The notes beneath the pieces are model-generated. The model was given only the letters and a program-made list of their open reading frames with translations, was not told the DNA's origin and ran no database searches. The translations under genes were made by a program, and so were the position numbers. Shown here one piece after another: positions 46,003 to 55,311 of a stretch of 64,000 bases of DNA; positions within the stretch are counted from its first letter, which is position 1; every line of letters begins with the position of its first letter. This DNA is from Flavobacterium collinsii. GTDB lineage: Bacteria > Bacteroidota > Bacteroidia > Flavobacteriales > Flavobacteriaceae. The stretch covers positions 62,001-126,000 of the forward strand of contig NZ_CADCST010000077.1 in assembly GCF_902804485.1 (NCBI RefSeq). Direction: 5' to 3'.

Positions 46003-47208
46003 ATGTATTATTTAAATATTTTTTTAAGAAAACCTTTCTTATTGCTAATCTTTTGTTTCGCACTATTATCTTGCGATGCAAGTTATGTTGAAATACCTGC
46101 CAATGATGAAATACTAGACGGTCCGGTTGATAGTTTGTCGAATTCTGAATCTGCACAATTCTTAAGAGGTGATGCAGCAGTTAATGAAGTTTTTACCCGG
46201 GAAACAGGTCTGGGATCAACATTTGTAGGAACGAGCTGTATCAATTGCCATGCGGGAGACGGAAAGGGGCATTTGTTTACCACGCTGACACGTTTTGGAC
46301 AAATTGATGAGACAGGTAATCAATTTTTAAATCAAGGAGGCCCGCAACTTCAAAACAGGGCTTTACCAGGTTACTTACCGGAGCAAATCCCAACTGGGGC
46401 CACATTCTCTAAATTTACACCCCCGGCCTTTACAGGCTTGGGCTTTTTACAATATGTTTCTGATGCTGATCTAATCCAAATGACGGATCCGGACGATAGT
46501 AATGGCGATGGTATTTCAGGTACTGTAAACTGGATTACTATTCCTAGTTATTCAATTCCAGCTTCCAATGCAATAACCCAAAACAGCAAATATATCGGAC
46601 GATATGGCAAAAAAGCATCTGCTTTTGATCTTTTGCATCAAACAGTGAATGCCTATAATCAGGATATGGGAATTGCATCTGTATTTAATCCTATTGATCA
46701 TTATTCTAATTTAGAAATTGACCCAGAAATCTCAACCTCTAAAGTCAATGATGTTATTTTTTACTTAAGCACCTTAAAAGCTCCAATTCAACGAAATCAA
46801 AATGATGCCGATGTTATTCGCGGTAAAAATATATTTACTCAAATTAATTGTGTGGCTTGTCATAAAAGTAAACTTAAGACAAGTTACTCTCCTATAAACG
46901 CCCTTTCTTATAAAACTTTTGCCCCATACACTGATTTGCTTTTACATGATATGGGAGGCGCATTAGATGATGGCTACACAGAAGGAAGTGCCAAAACCTA
47001 TGAATGGAGAACTCCTCCACTTTGGGGGATAGGCCTTTCAGAAAATTCACAGGGAGGAAACTTATTCCTGATGCATGACGGTCGTGCAAAAACTATTGAA
47101 CAAGCCATAACATTACATGGTGGCGAGGCTGGGCAAAGCAAAAACGCATTTGAAAAGCTTTCTAAAGAAGATAAAGAAGCTTTACTGAAATTTATAAAAT
47201 CATTATAA
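46003..47208 (+). CDS. Di-haem oxidoreductase (thiol oxidoreductase-like, cytochrome c type)
   Basis: 401 residues. Lipoprotein signal with lipobox ALLSC near 24. Two c-type haem sites: TSCINCHAGDGKGH near 78 and NCVACHKSK near 284. Conserved family segments TRFGQIDETGNQ, LPEQIPTGATFSKFTPPAFTGLGF and EWRTPPLWGIGLS are present. The family (DUF1111/COG3488) consists of periplasmic di-haem electron-transfer proteins of poorly known function. Two bases separate it from the Rieske gene, and a porin follows, so the three form one operon. No imelysin gene, its frequent neighbour, is present. Confidence 0.85.
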   Translation: MYYLNIFLRKPFLLLIFCFALLSCDASYVEIPANDEILDGPVDSLSNSESAQFLRGDAAVNEVFTRETGLGSTFVGTSCINCHAGDGKGHLFTTLTRFGQIDETGNQFLNQGGPQLQNRALPGYLPEQIPTGATFSKFTPPAFTGLGFLQYVSDADLIQMTDPDDSNGDGISGTVNWITIPSYSIPASNAITQNSKYIGRYGKKASAFDLLHQTVNAYNQDMGIASVFNPIDHYSNLEIDPEISTSKVNDVIFYLSTLKAPIQRNQNDADVIRGKNIFTQINCVACHKSKLKTSYSPINALSYKTFAPYTDLLLHDMGGALDDGYTEGSAKTYEWRTPPLWGIGLSENSQGGNLFLMHDGRAKTIEQAITLHGGEAGQSKNAFEKLSKEDKEALLKFIKSL

Positions 47209-47210
47209 TA

Positions 47211-47651
47211 ATGGATAGAAAACAATTTTTAAAAACTTGTGGCTTTGGATGTTTGTCAACAATAGCCGGAGTAACTTTATTACAAAGCTGTGCTTCTTCC
47301 CAGATTCTTTCAAGAGAGATTAAAGGCTCTGATCTTTTAGTCCCTATTTCTGATTTTATAATACAAAAAGGGACAAAAACAGAATTTAAAAAATACATCA
47401 TCATTCAAAATGAAATATTAAAAGCACCAATTTGTGTGTATCGATTTGATGTAAACGATTATTGCGCCATGTTTATGTTATGTACACATCAGGGTGCGGA
47501 ATTACAGGTTTTTGGAGATAAATTGCAATGCCCAGCACACGGAAGTGAATTCAGCAACAGGGGTATTTTAGAGAACGGTCCTGCAAATACAGATCTTAGA
47601 AAATTTCCGGTAGCAATAGAAAATAATATTCTAAAAATATCTTTAAAATGA
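47211..47651 (+). CDS. Rieske [2Fe-2S] lipoprotein
   Basis: 146 residues. The N-terminus (DRKQFLKTCGFGC) is Tat-like only in part, with lipobox LLQSCAS near 28. The Rieske cluster motifs are CTHQGAEL near 89 and CPAHGSEF near 107, giving two Cys and two His ligands. Shorter than bc1 Rieske proteins, and there is no cytochrome b gene next to it, so it is more likely a stand-alone electron carrier. Lies 2 bases after the di-haem gene and overlaps the porin gene by 4 bases, hence probably a partner for the di-haem protein. Confidence 0.9.
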   Translation: MDRKQFLKTCGFGCLSTIAGVTLLQSCASSQILSREIKGSDLLVPISDFIIQKGTKTEFKKYIIIQNEILKAPICVYRFDVNDYCAMFMLCTHQGAELQVFGDKLQCPAHGSEFSNRGILENGPANTDLRKFPVAIENNILKISLK

Positions 47652-48880
47652 GATTAAAACTAACTTTATTTCTGGCAATCATTTTCTTTTTTTACGCAAA
47701 TTGTTTCGCACAAATTGATCCCAGTTTACTAAAAAGGGTACCAAAAGATACTGTAAAAAACATCTTAAACATGGATGCCCTTTACAATAGACCGGCATTG
47801 AATATAAACAAAACACCAATTTCTATTGGCGGGTACGTTGAAATGAACTGGCAAAAACTAACCACAGACGGAGTATCAGAAGGTCATCAATTTCAAGCCA
47901 GAAGATTATCTATTTTCATGTCATCAGCCATTAGTAAAAGAGTGAAGTTTTTAAGTGAAATTGAATTTGAAGATGGAGGAAAAGAAATTGCAATTGAATT
48001 TGCATCTGTAGATGTTGAATTTGACCCTTTGGTAAATTTAAGGGCTGGAATAATTTTAAACCCTATTGGTTCTTTCAATCAAAATCATGACGGTCCCAAA
48101 TGGGAATTTACCGATCGCCCAATTTCATCAACTCAAATGTTACCCGATACATTTAGTAATGCCGGTGTGGGACTTTTTGGGAAAAAATATACAAAAAACT
48201 GGATGTTTGGATATGAAGCCTATTTATCCGGAAGTTTTGATAATTCTATAATTGAGAACACCGAGAATAAAACTTTCCTGCCGGCAGCAAAAAACAACCC
48301 TGAAAGATTTGAAGAAATAAATAGTGGTGAACCCTTATTCACTGGAAAAATAGCCCTTAGAAATAATAAAATAGGTGAACTGGGAATTTCATATATGGGT
48401 GGAATATATAACAAATTCAGGGATGATGGAATTGTTATTGACAAGAAGAGACGTGTAGCTGTTTTTGCGTTGGATTTTAACACTACTCTGCCAAAAATCA
48501 AAACCTTTATCACTACAGAATTTGCCTGGATTTATGTTGATGTTCCCGAAACTTATTCACAACAATTCGGAAATAAACAAAAGGGGGGCTTTATAGATAT
48601 TGTACAGCCCATCTTGACAAAAACAATTCTGGGATGGGAAAAAGCAACGATAAACATTGCCTGCAGATTAGAATATGTGGATTGGAATGTGGGAAAATTT
48701 AAAGAGACAGCAGGCAATATTGGTGAAGATGTATGGAGTATAATGCCTGCCATTAGTTTTAGACCAACCTCTCAGACCGTAATTCGTCTAAACTATCGCT
48801 ATTTAAAACAAAAGGACATTTTTTCTAATCCTCCGTCTGTTACTGATGGATTTAATATGGGAATTTCAACTTACTTTTAA
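47648..48880 (+). CDS. Outer membrane porin-like beta-barrel protein
   Basis: 410 residues with a signal peptide (LFLAIIFFFYANCFAQ). The mature part consists of alternating strands, including ISIGGYVEMNWQ and RLSIFMSSAISKRVKFLSEI, similar to phosphate-selective porin O/P families, and ends in the outer membrane type FNMGISTYF with a terminal Phe. Last gene of the di-haem/Rieske operon (4-base overlap). The association suggests it passes a substrate or supports an outer-membrane redox process; the substrate is not known. Confidence 0.75.
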   Translation: MRLKLTLFLAIIFFFYANCFAQIDPSLLKRVPKDTVKNILNMDALYNRPALNINKTPISIGGYVEMNWQKLTTDGVSEGHQFQARRLSIFMSSAISKRVKFLSEIEFEDGGKEIAIEFASVDVEFDPLVNLRAGIILNPIGSFNQNHDGPKWEFTDRPISSTQMLPDTFSNAGVGLFGKKYTKNWMFGYEAYLSGSFDNSIIENTENKTFLPAAKNNPERFEEINSGEPLFTGKIALRNNKIGELGISYMGGIYNKFRDDGIVIDKKRRVAVFALDFNTTLPKIKTFITTEFAWIYVDVPETYSQQFGNKQKGGFIDIVQPILTKTILGWEKATINIACRLEYVDWNVGKFKETAGNIGEDVWSIMPAISFRPTSQTVIRLNYRYLKQKDIFSNPPSVTDGFNMGISTYF

Positions 48881-49043
48881 AATATTTAAAAGATATTCCA
48901 TAAGGCAGAGTTGATAATCAACCCTATTTTATAAGATCATTTTCTATTTAAAATAGGATCTCATCAAAAATTCCTAAAAAATTGAGCCCATGGCATAAAA
49001 ATTGCATTACTCTACATAATATTAATTTTAAAAAACACTTCAG

Positions 49044-49127
49044 ATGAATAATAGACTAAATTGTTGGAAATGTGTATTAATGATTACTGGCGTAATGGGT
49101 TTTGTTTCATTTTTTTCACAATATTAA
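49044..49127 (+). CDS. Possible 27-residue membrane peptide
   Basis: Starts MNNRLNCWKCVLMITGVMGF and ends SFFSQY. One hydrophobic segment preceded by a CxxC motif. A terminator follows 80 bases later, so a short transcript is plausible. Size precludes statistical support. Confidence 0.3.
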   Translation: MNNRLNCWKCVLMITGVMGFVSFFSQY

Positions 49128-49205
49128 AATACTAAAATCATACAAACTTCTTCAAATTTTGGAGAAAAAAGAATTTTAGAACAGCGTTTCTAAAAATTCA
49201 ATCAT

Positions 49206-49233
49206 AAAAGCCCGTCTCACCAAGCGGGCTTTT
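49206..49233 (+). terminator. Terminator hairpin
   Basis: 9-bp stem AAAAGCCCG / CGGGCTTTT with a 10-base loop. Would end the porin operon or the small ORF transcript. Confidence 0.65.
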
Positions 49234-49587
49234 ATTATGTCTTCTTTCAACGCATCAACTTTTATGATTATGTCTGTTGCTTTATCAAGTAATAGATAAT
49301 AAACTAATTTTTATAGTATTTCTTTCGGATGAGGAAAAAATAAAATTAAGCATGACGTTAGTGCAAATTAATTACGACTAAAACACTAATTAGACTTACT
49401 TTCATATTCAATTTTTGCACTAGTACGTCAATTATGACCCATTTTCTTTTTTGGAGTCAATCTCCCAACTGAGTGGCATAATATTACAAGCTCGATCCAT
49501 TATGGCGGCCTTTATTGGCCATCTATTTGTTAGTATATTTATGGCTTTTGTAATAAAGAGTGTTTATAATAAGTAGATTTGATTTTT

Positions 49588-50185
49588 TTAACAACATTCA
49601 TCCCCTGCCTGTATTGGAGGACATTTAACAGTTGAATAACTGCAATAAACACAACAATCTCCTTCCAGCGGGCGCAATTTTATTTTACAGTTTTCACAGA
49701 CATAGAAAAATGCACATGCGTCTGTTGGCATCATTTCTGTTTTTTTATGCCCACAATTTGGACAAGTAATCGTTGATTTTAATTCTATCTCTTTTCCATT
49801 ATAAGTAATGCAAGTATCACAGCTACCGTGCAATTTATTTCTATAATAATTTAATCCTGTTGCAATTAATACCCCAAACATACCAATGTAAATAAAATAG
49901 AGATTGTTGCTGTAAAAATAGCTGTATAAAATTATTAGTGCATTTGGAACGGCAATCAATACGGGATATATGAAACGATGTTTACGATAAGAAATTATTA
50001 GACCTGTAATAGAGATTAGCACCATTAACAGAAATATCCACATTGTCCATCCTCCAAATAATTCAAAACTGCCCAATCCCAGAGCTGAAGCTCCGAATGC
50101 AAATAACGGAAAACAGCAGGGAGAATAGTGCTGTAAAGAAAATCCCAATTGTAACTAATTTATCAATATTGTTTAATAATTTCAT
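49588..50185 (-). pseudogene. MerC-domain / GDCC-motif membrane protein, frameshifted
   Basis: From ATG 50185 the frame reads MKLLNNIDKLVTIGIFFTAL, after which the continuation SPCCFPLFAFGASALGLG lies in a shifted frame; the shift is at about 50118-50127. The second frame gives four helices, then a C-terminal region with CDTCITYNGKEIE, CPNCGHKK and GDCCVYCSYSTVKCPP. MerC-type proteins move mercury or similar metals across the inner membrane. The GDCCxxCSY C-terminus is a common extension in Bacteroidetes. Located at the end of the arsenic operon. One inserted base or loss of a CT pair would explain the break; sequencing error is possible. Confidence 0.75.
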
Positions 50186-50228
50186 TTTAAATTAATTTTG
50201 TTAAGAATATTTTTTTTTTGCACCAAAT

Positions 50229-50720
50229 TTAAAGATTGGGTCTGATATCTGATAGTATATGTGATTTAATGTTTAACTTAGTTTTATAGTGTTTTTTTCT
50301 GAACCAGAAAGCAACATTAATTAGCGCAATAAGTGCCGGGACTTCTACCAAAGGGCCTATAACTCCAGCAATGCCTGACCACTGTTTATGCCAAAGACAC
50401 CAATGGCTAAGTTCGAAATTATTACCGGTAGCCGTAAAAGCTATTGCTGTTGCTTTTGAATAATCAGCTCCGAAGTATTTTCCAACGAAAAAGCTTAGGA
50501 TAAACATGACGGTAAAATAAATTACAAGCGGTATTGCTATGCGTACAACATCCATAGGAATTTGAACAATCAGCTCTCCTTTAAGACTAAACATCACGAT
50601 GATGGTAAAAAGCAATGATATTAGAGTGATTGGAGAAATAAAAGGCACATATTTAGTTTCAAACCATTCTGAACCTTTTAGTGCAATTAGAGCATATAAA
50701 ATATTGACTGTAATTTTCAA
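50229..50720 (-). pseudogene. Truncated duplicate of acr3 (C-terminal half)
   Basis: Homologous to residues ~210-358 of the intact acr3 at 51.6 kb ([48 protein letters not shown]). The N-terminal half is absent and the frame opens at a TTG only. Two deletions relative to the intact copy (about 11 bases and 1 base) garble one stretch ([10 protein letters not shown] instead of [10 protein letters not shown]) before the frame recovers. Clearly non-functional, arising from local duplication or recombination with a related operon. Confidence 0.85.
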
Positions 50721-50798
50721 ATTCCTGATTGCTTATAGGGATAATGCTATTTAAAAATAATTTAAAACTTTCCATAAATGATTTTATTGTGACAGCTC

Positions 50799-51542
50799 TT
50801 AATATGCTTTCCTCAGCATAAGTGCGTAAACATTTGGCAGTGGACTTTCTTCAATAGCTTGTGCTGTTTTTTCGATATCATAGTCGACTCTGATGAATTC
50901 GACCTGTACACCATCTTTTTTTGAAAAATTACTGCTTTTATCGATAGTTAATACTGCATAACAGCATTTTGCATTCCCATCTTTAGGCTTGCCAACTGAT
51001 CCCGCATTTATAGCATGGAAATAACTCCCTTTCTTATTGGGATTTTCCATAATACGATGATACGGCTTGTGCGAATGTCCGCAGATAATTATGTCAACAC
51101 CACAGTCAAGGAAGATATTAGTATAATCATTCTCTTTTTTATCCTCAAGTAGATATTCCTTATTACTGTATGGGCTGCCATGTACCATTAAAATATTGAT
51201 TAGCTTATCAACTGCCTGATATTCCAATTTAATATGGGCAGGCAGAGCAGAAAGGTATTTGATCTGCTCTTTGCCCACAATCTGATAAGCATAACTTTCT
51301 GAATCATTGTATCCTTCATTGTGTATGTCTACAGCTTTTACATCATGGTTTCCTGCCAGTGTAGGAATATGTCTTTTGCGAATTTCATTGATTACCGCGT
51401 TGGGACATACATTGTAACCTACTAAATCTCCCAGGCAGTAAATAGCATCAATATTTTGTTCTTCAATGCTTTTTAAGGTTTGTTCCAGTGCCGGAAAATT
51501 GGCATGTATATCTGATATTATTGCAATTCTCCTATTAAACAG
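50799..51542 (-). CDS. Metallophosphoesterase of the arsenic operon, start codon unclear
   Basis: The frame covers a full calcineurin-like phosphoesterase: SDIHAN near 10, CLGDLVGYN near 40, LAGNHDV near 70, IICGHSHKPYH near 155, and NAGSVGKPKDG near 185. The first three motifs lie before the first GTG/ATG-type start (51278), so translation must begin earlier, yet the only candidate upstream is CTG at 51542; the expected ATG before NRRIAIISD is TTT. Start mutation or a rare codon is likely. About 247 residues. Lies 12 bases after acr3. Function in arsenic operons is not defined. Confidence 0.75.
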   Translation of the reverse strand: MFNRRIAIISDIHANFPALEQTLKSIEEQNIDAIYCLGDLVGYNVCPNAVINEIRKRHIPTLAGNHDVKAVDIHNEGYNDSESYAYQIVGKEQIKYLSALPAHIKLEYQAVDKLINILMVHGSPYSNKEYLLEDKKENDYTNIFLDCGVDIIICGHSHKPYHRIMENPNKKGSYFHAINAGSVGKPKDGNAKCCYAVLTIDKSSNFSKKDGVQVEFIRVDYDIEKTAQAIEESPLPNVYALMLRKAY

Positions 51543-51554
51543 TTATAACAATTA

Positions 51555-52631
51555 TTAGTTGGTAACTGGTTTTGTGTAATATTTTTTTCTGAACCAGAAA
51601 GCAACATTAACCAGTGCAATAAGTGCTGGCACTTCTACCAGAGGACCTATAACTCCTGCAAATGCCTGACCACTGTTTATGCCAAAGACACCAATTGCTA
51701 CTGCAATAGCAAGCTCAAAATTATTACCGGTAGCCGTAAAAGCAATAGCTGTCGCTTTTGAATAATCTGCACCAAAATATTTTCCAACGAAAAAGCTGAT
51801 AATAAACATGATGGTAAAATAAATCACTAACGGAACTGCGATGCGTATAACATCTAAGGGGATTTGAATAATCAGTTCTCCTTTAAGGCTGAACATAATA
51901 ATGATTGTAAAAAGCAATGATAGTAGCGTGATTGGTGAAATAAAAGGGACATATTTAGTTTCAAACCATTCGGCTCCTTTTATTGCAATTAAACCATAGC
52001 GACTTATGATTCCAAGTGCGAATGGAATTCCTAAATATATCCCGACACTCTCGGCAATCTGAGCAATACTTATATTAACTTCAAAGCCATAATAACCAAA
52101 ATACGGAGGCAGAATGGTAATGAATACATAAGCGTAAACACTGTAGAGTAGAACCTGAAAAATGCTATTAAGTGCAATAAGACCTGCTGCATATTCCCTG
52201 TTTCCATCAGCCAAATCATTCCAAACTACTACCATGGCAATACAGCGGGCCAGTCCAATTAGAATGACGCCGATCATATATTCCGGATAACCATTTAAAA
52301 AAAGCAAGGCTAAGGAAAACATTAGGACAGGTCCAACAATCCAATTTAGAAACAATGAAGCTCCTAAAATTTTAGTGTTTCTAAAAACCTGTCCCATTTG
52401 CTCGTATTTTACTTTTGCCAAGGGTGGATACATCATGAGGATAAGTCCAATAGCCAAGGGAATGTTTGTTGTTCCACTTGAAAATGAATTGATGAAATTT
52501 GCACTGGAAGGAATAAAATAACCTATTGCTACGCCAAGAGCCATAGCAAGGAAAATCCACAGGGTTAAAAATCTATCAAGGAAGCCTAATTTCTTTCGCT
52601 CCGCGACAGGGGCGCAGTTATTTGCTGACAT
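51555..52631 (-). CDS. ACR3 family arsenite efflux transporter
   Basis: 358 residues, usual length, ten membrane helices. The conserved cysteine of ACR3 is Cys130 in [19 protein letters not shown]. Other conserved stretches: FGLNWIVG-like helix 3 ([13 protein letters not shown]), [20 protein letters not shown] near 300 and [19 protein letters not shown] near the end. Exports As(III) driven by the proton motive force. It is 2 bases downstream of the arsenate reductase gene. A damaged partial copy lies 0.9 kb further along. Confidence 0.93.
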   Translation of the reverse strand: MSANNCAPVAERKKLGFLDRFLTLWIFLAMALGVAIGYFIPSSANFINSFSSGTTNIPLAIGLILMMYPPLAKVKYEQMGQVFRNTKILGASLFLNWIVGPVLMFSLALLFLNGYPEYMIGVILIGLARCIAMVVVWNDLADGNREYAAGLIALNSIFQVLLYSVYAYVFITILPPYFGYYGFEVNISIAQIAESVGIYLGIPFALGIISRYGLIAIKGAEWFETKYVPFISPITLLSLLFTIIIMFSLKGELIIQIPLDVIRIAVPLVIYFTIMFIISFFVGKYFGADYSKATAIAFTATGNNFELAIAVAIGVFGINSGQAFAGVIGPLVEVPALIALVNVAFWFRKKYYTKPVTN

Positions 52632-52633
52632 TT

Positions 52634-53248
52634 TTATTGTTTGATTTGTGAGAATACATAAAACATTTCATTCCCAATCTGAAGGCTTCGCTCCAGATAT
52701 ACTTCTTTTTGCTGTGCTGTGCCGTCTGAAACTTTTGGATCTTCAAAAGTAATCGGGATACGTTTTTCTGCACCTGCAATAAAGGGACAGCCTCCATCGG
52801 CTTGTGAACAGGTCATAATAGCAACAAATTCGCTCTCCGGATTAAAATCGTCATCATAGGTTTTAGAAAATCCGATAACAGGAAGTTCATTCGATGAATA
52901 TTTTATGGAATAAACAGGATTTTCACCCTCTGAAATAGCTTTAACTTTAAATCCTGAATGTGCTAAAGTTTCGGCAACCATTGAAAAAAGAGCCGTCGCT
53001 TCTGTCCCTCCGGAATAGCATGAAACATTTTTTATATCATAGTTTGCAGAAGCAGTTTGTGCCCAGACTTGAGATAAATGACTTCTTCTGGAATTGTGTG
53101 TACAGATTAAATTAAGTCTGATCTGTTGTTTATTATCTGCTTTGTTTTGGATGTAATCCACTAATGGCTGCAGGATAGTTTTGCGTTCTGTGGAGATTTG
53201 ATTAAAATCAAATGAATTAATCGTGTTTTTTATTTCAGTAAATAACAT
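52634..53248 (-). CDS. arsC: Arsenate reductase, low-molecular-weight tyrosine phosphatase type
   Basis: 204 residues, longer than ArsC of the thioredoxin class (~130). The P-loop [14 protein letters not shown] gives Cys49 and Arg55. A second conserved segment is [20 protein letters not shown] with two cysteines, and the C-terminal part includes [19 protein letters not shown]. The enzyme reduces As(V) to As(III), which ACR3 then exports. Gene order between DUF6428 and acr3 with short gaps (46 and 2 bases) supports co-transcription. Confidence 0.88.
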   Translation of the reverse strand: MLFTEIKNTINSFDFNQISTERKTILQPLVDYIQNKADNKQQIRLNLICTHNSRRSHLSQVWAQTASANYDIKNVSCYSGGTEATALFSMVAETLAHSGFKVKAISEGENPVYSIKYSSNELPVIGFSKTYDDDFNPESEFVAIMTCSQADGGCPFIAGAEKRIPITFEDPKVSDGTAQQKEVYLERSLQIGNEMFYVFSQIKQ

Positions 53249-53294
53249 AGTTTTTTTGATATTGAAAATAAATATTTAGGTTATAGTTTAAAAA

Positions 53295-53768
53295 TTAACA
53301 GCAGCCTGCACCAGGTGTGCATGAATTTGTACTGTCAGCACTTAATTCAGATACTTTTATCTTGGATTTATCAGACGGGATTCCGCATTGACCCTGAGCC
53401 AGACATGCCGTCTGTTTATTTAATAAGATGAAATTTTTACCATTAAAATCTAAATCGTATTTACCAATTGTGGTGTCCTGATATTCTACTTCAATTTCAT
53501 GATCTTCAATATCCAAAACCTTTTCAGAAAGTTCAATGATATGAATTAATTTTTGAGGTTTTAGTCTGTGTTCATAATCATTAGCATCCCACAATTGAAA
53601 ATTCACAACCGTTTCTTTTCTGACTACTCCACCGCAGTCAATAAAATTTTTAGTGATCAGTCCAACTTCTGTTACGTGAAAATATTCCGGTACAAAATTC
53701 CCGTTCGGCAGTTCAAAATTTACAGCTTCAACTGTTTTTAATACTTGTTTAATTTCTGAAAGTTTCAT
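53295..53768 (-). CDS. DUF6428 family protein
   Basis: 157 residues, soluble. Family segments include VNFELPNGNFVPEYFHVTEV near 15-35, FIDCGGVVRKETVVNFQLW near 40, and a C-terminal cysteine-rich tail ending SCTPGAGCC. This protein is a constant neighbour of arsenic resistance genes in Bacteroidetes. The terminal cysteines could bind As(III). Function not shown. Confidence 0.82.
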   Translation of the reverse strand: MKLSEIKQVLKTVEAVNFELPNGNFVPEYFHVTEVGLITKNFIDCGGVVRKETVVNFQLWDANDYEHRLKPQKLIHIIELSEKVLDIEDHEIEVEYQDTTIGKYDLDFNGKNFILLNKQTACLAQGQCGIPSDKSKIKVSELSADSTNSCTPGAGCC

Positions 53769-53858
53769 AATTTATATGTTTTAAAATTTATATCTTTTTC
53801 CTTTACAGCAAAAGCATGAGCAATAATTAATTTACCTATGCTTTTATACTATTTGTAA

Positions 53859-54344
53859 TTATTTAATCAATTCGCTTCGTCTTTCCAGAAGTACAGTATC
53901 TCTCCAGATTCCATTCTGTTTCCCGATTTTTTCGCGAATGCCTAATATCCTGAATCCAGCTTTCTCATGGATGTGCAGACTTGCTGTGTTTTCAGGAAAT
54001 ATACCAGCTTGTAAAGTCCATATGCCTTCGGCCTCACTCAGATGAACAAGCTCATTTAAAAGCGCAAGACCTATTCCATTTCCGGAATGTTCAGTGTCAA
54101 CGTATACACTTACCTCGGCTACACCCGCATAAACACATCTTGAAGAAATAGGAGTGAGTGCTGCCCATCCTTTAATCAAATGATTACTTTCGGCAACAAT
54201 TCTACAAGTGGCAAGATGCGAATCATTCCAGTCTTCCCAAGTTGGTGTAGTGGTTTGAAAAGTGGCGTTGCCTGTGTTTATCCCTTTTTCGTAAATTAAC
54301 CTAACCTGTGTCCAATCGGCATCCAATAGTTTTCTGATTTCCAT
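53859..54344 (-). CDS. GNAT family N-acetyltransferase (ArsN-like)
   Basis: I start at ATG 54344 (MEIRKLLDADW, 161 residues); the frame extends upstream inside arsR. Resembles the phosphinothricin acetyltransferase/ArsN1 group: IYEKGINTGNATFQTTTP near 20, AEVSVYVDTEHSGNGIGLAL near 85-104 with the acetyl-CoA loop, and ASLHIHEKAGFRILGIREKI. In arsenic operons ArsN1 N-acetylates arsenical amino acids such as arsinothricin; the context fits. Ten bases after arsR. Confidence 0.82.
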   Translation of the reverse strand: MEIRKLLDADWTQVRLIYEKGINTGNATFQTTTPTWEDWNDSHLATCRIVAESNHLIKGWAALTPISSRCVYAGVAEVSVYVDTEHSGNGIGLALLNELVHLSEAEGIWTLQAGIFPENTASLHIHEKAGFRILGIREKIGKQNGIWRDTVLLERRSELIK

Positions 54345-54354
54345 ATTTAGAAGA

Positions 54355-54687
54355 TTAGCAGCACTCGTTTCTCTTTTTTTCAAGATGAGCTGTGATATGT
54401 TCGAAAAAACCTTTTATTTTTTCTAATCCTGGTTCATTAATACAGTAACAAATAGAGTTACCATCAATACTTCCTTTTATTAAACCAGCGTTTTTAAGTT
54501 CCTTAAGGTGCTGCGATACAGTAGGTTGCGAAAGCGGAAGTTCGTTAACTATATCTCCGCATATACAAGTGTCTACTTTTAATAAATATTCCATTATGGC
54601 TATTCGGGCAGGATGCCCTAATGCTTTAGCCAAAACGGCAAGTTCGTTTTGATTACCTGTAAAGTGATCTGTTTTTGTAGCTCCCAT
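54355..54687 (-). CDS. arsR: ArsR family arsenic-responsive repressor
   Basis: 110 residues from ATG 54687 (MGATKTDHFTGN), preferred to the upstream start because the operator lies in that segment. Winged-helix repressor: ALGHPARIAIMEYLLKVDTC, then ICGDIVNELPLSQPTVSQHL (recognition helix) and LKELKNAGLIKGSIDGN. As(III) ligands are likely the CxC in DTCICGD plus the C-terminal pair in NECC. Binding of As(III) releases it from DNA. First gene of the arsenic operon. Confidence 0.92.
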   Translation of the reverse strand: MGATKTDHFTGNQNELAVLAKALGHPARIAIMEYLLKVDTCICGDIVNELPLSQPTVSQHLKELKNAGLIKGSIDGNSICYCINEPGLEKIKGFFEHITAHLEKKRNECC

Positions 54688-54699
54688 CGTTTTATATTT

Positions 54700-54719
54700 A
54701 TATTGCAATATTACGATAT
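54700..54719 (-). promoter_or_regulatory. Candidate ArsR operator
   Basis: ATATCGTAATATTGCAATAT on the minus strand: 8 of 10 positions are palindromic around a central AATATT-type core, 13-32 bases before the arsR start. Typical ATA...TAT operators of ArsR/SmtB repressors have this form. Confidence 0.6.
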
Positions 54720-55311
54720 GCATTCAAAATAACAAGCTTTTATTATATTTTTTTATTTAAAAAACAGTTTGAATTTGTTATTTAATAACCTCCAAAATCA
54801 AGCAAGCATTTTGTAGAAATAAAAATAATGAATACCGAGAGGCAACTTAATTTAAGGTATCAAAAAAAAAAACAAAACTGGTATTAAGTATTCGATTCTG
54901 AGCCCTGATACTAAACTAGAGAATGAAATTCCCATGAGTATTTCCTTGATTTTTTCCCTTTTGTACTAATACTAAATAAATACAACAATTTCTTCCAGTA
55001 ATATTTAATATAAGAAAAAGAGAGCGTAACTTCAAAAACCAGTTATACCGAATTATTTTACGAAATGCAAACCCCAGAATTCAATATTTTACATTCATTT
55101 TACTACAATAATTCTATTAATTATCGCAAATTACAAACAGATACTATCAGTCGAAAAAAACTGGGTTTGTTTTTCTCTTATTATCAATATTCTAATGCTC
55201 CTCTTTATTTCTAATAAAAATATTTCTTTAAAACAACATTGCGATTTATAGGAATCATTAGTAAACGTTCTAAATCCTCTTGAAAAAAGTTCGACATTAG
55301 TTCGGGCGGGG
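54720..55311. other. Intergenic region before the cassette-like array
   Basis: About 590 bases, AT-rich, without a supported gene. The right end carries a partial tRNA-like TTCGACATTAGTTCGGGCGGGG stretch in pieces (TTCGA and CGGGCGGGG) leading into repeat A. Confidence 0.35.

Larger units (their letters stand above)
48881..49587. other. Intergenic region, 707 bases
   Basis: Contains a 27-residue candidate ORF (49044-49127) and a terminator hairpin (49206-49233). Otherwise AT-rich and without coding signal. Confidence 0.4.
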
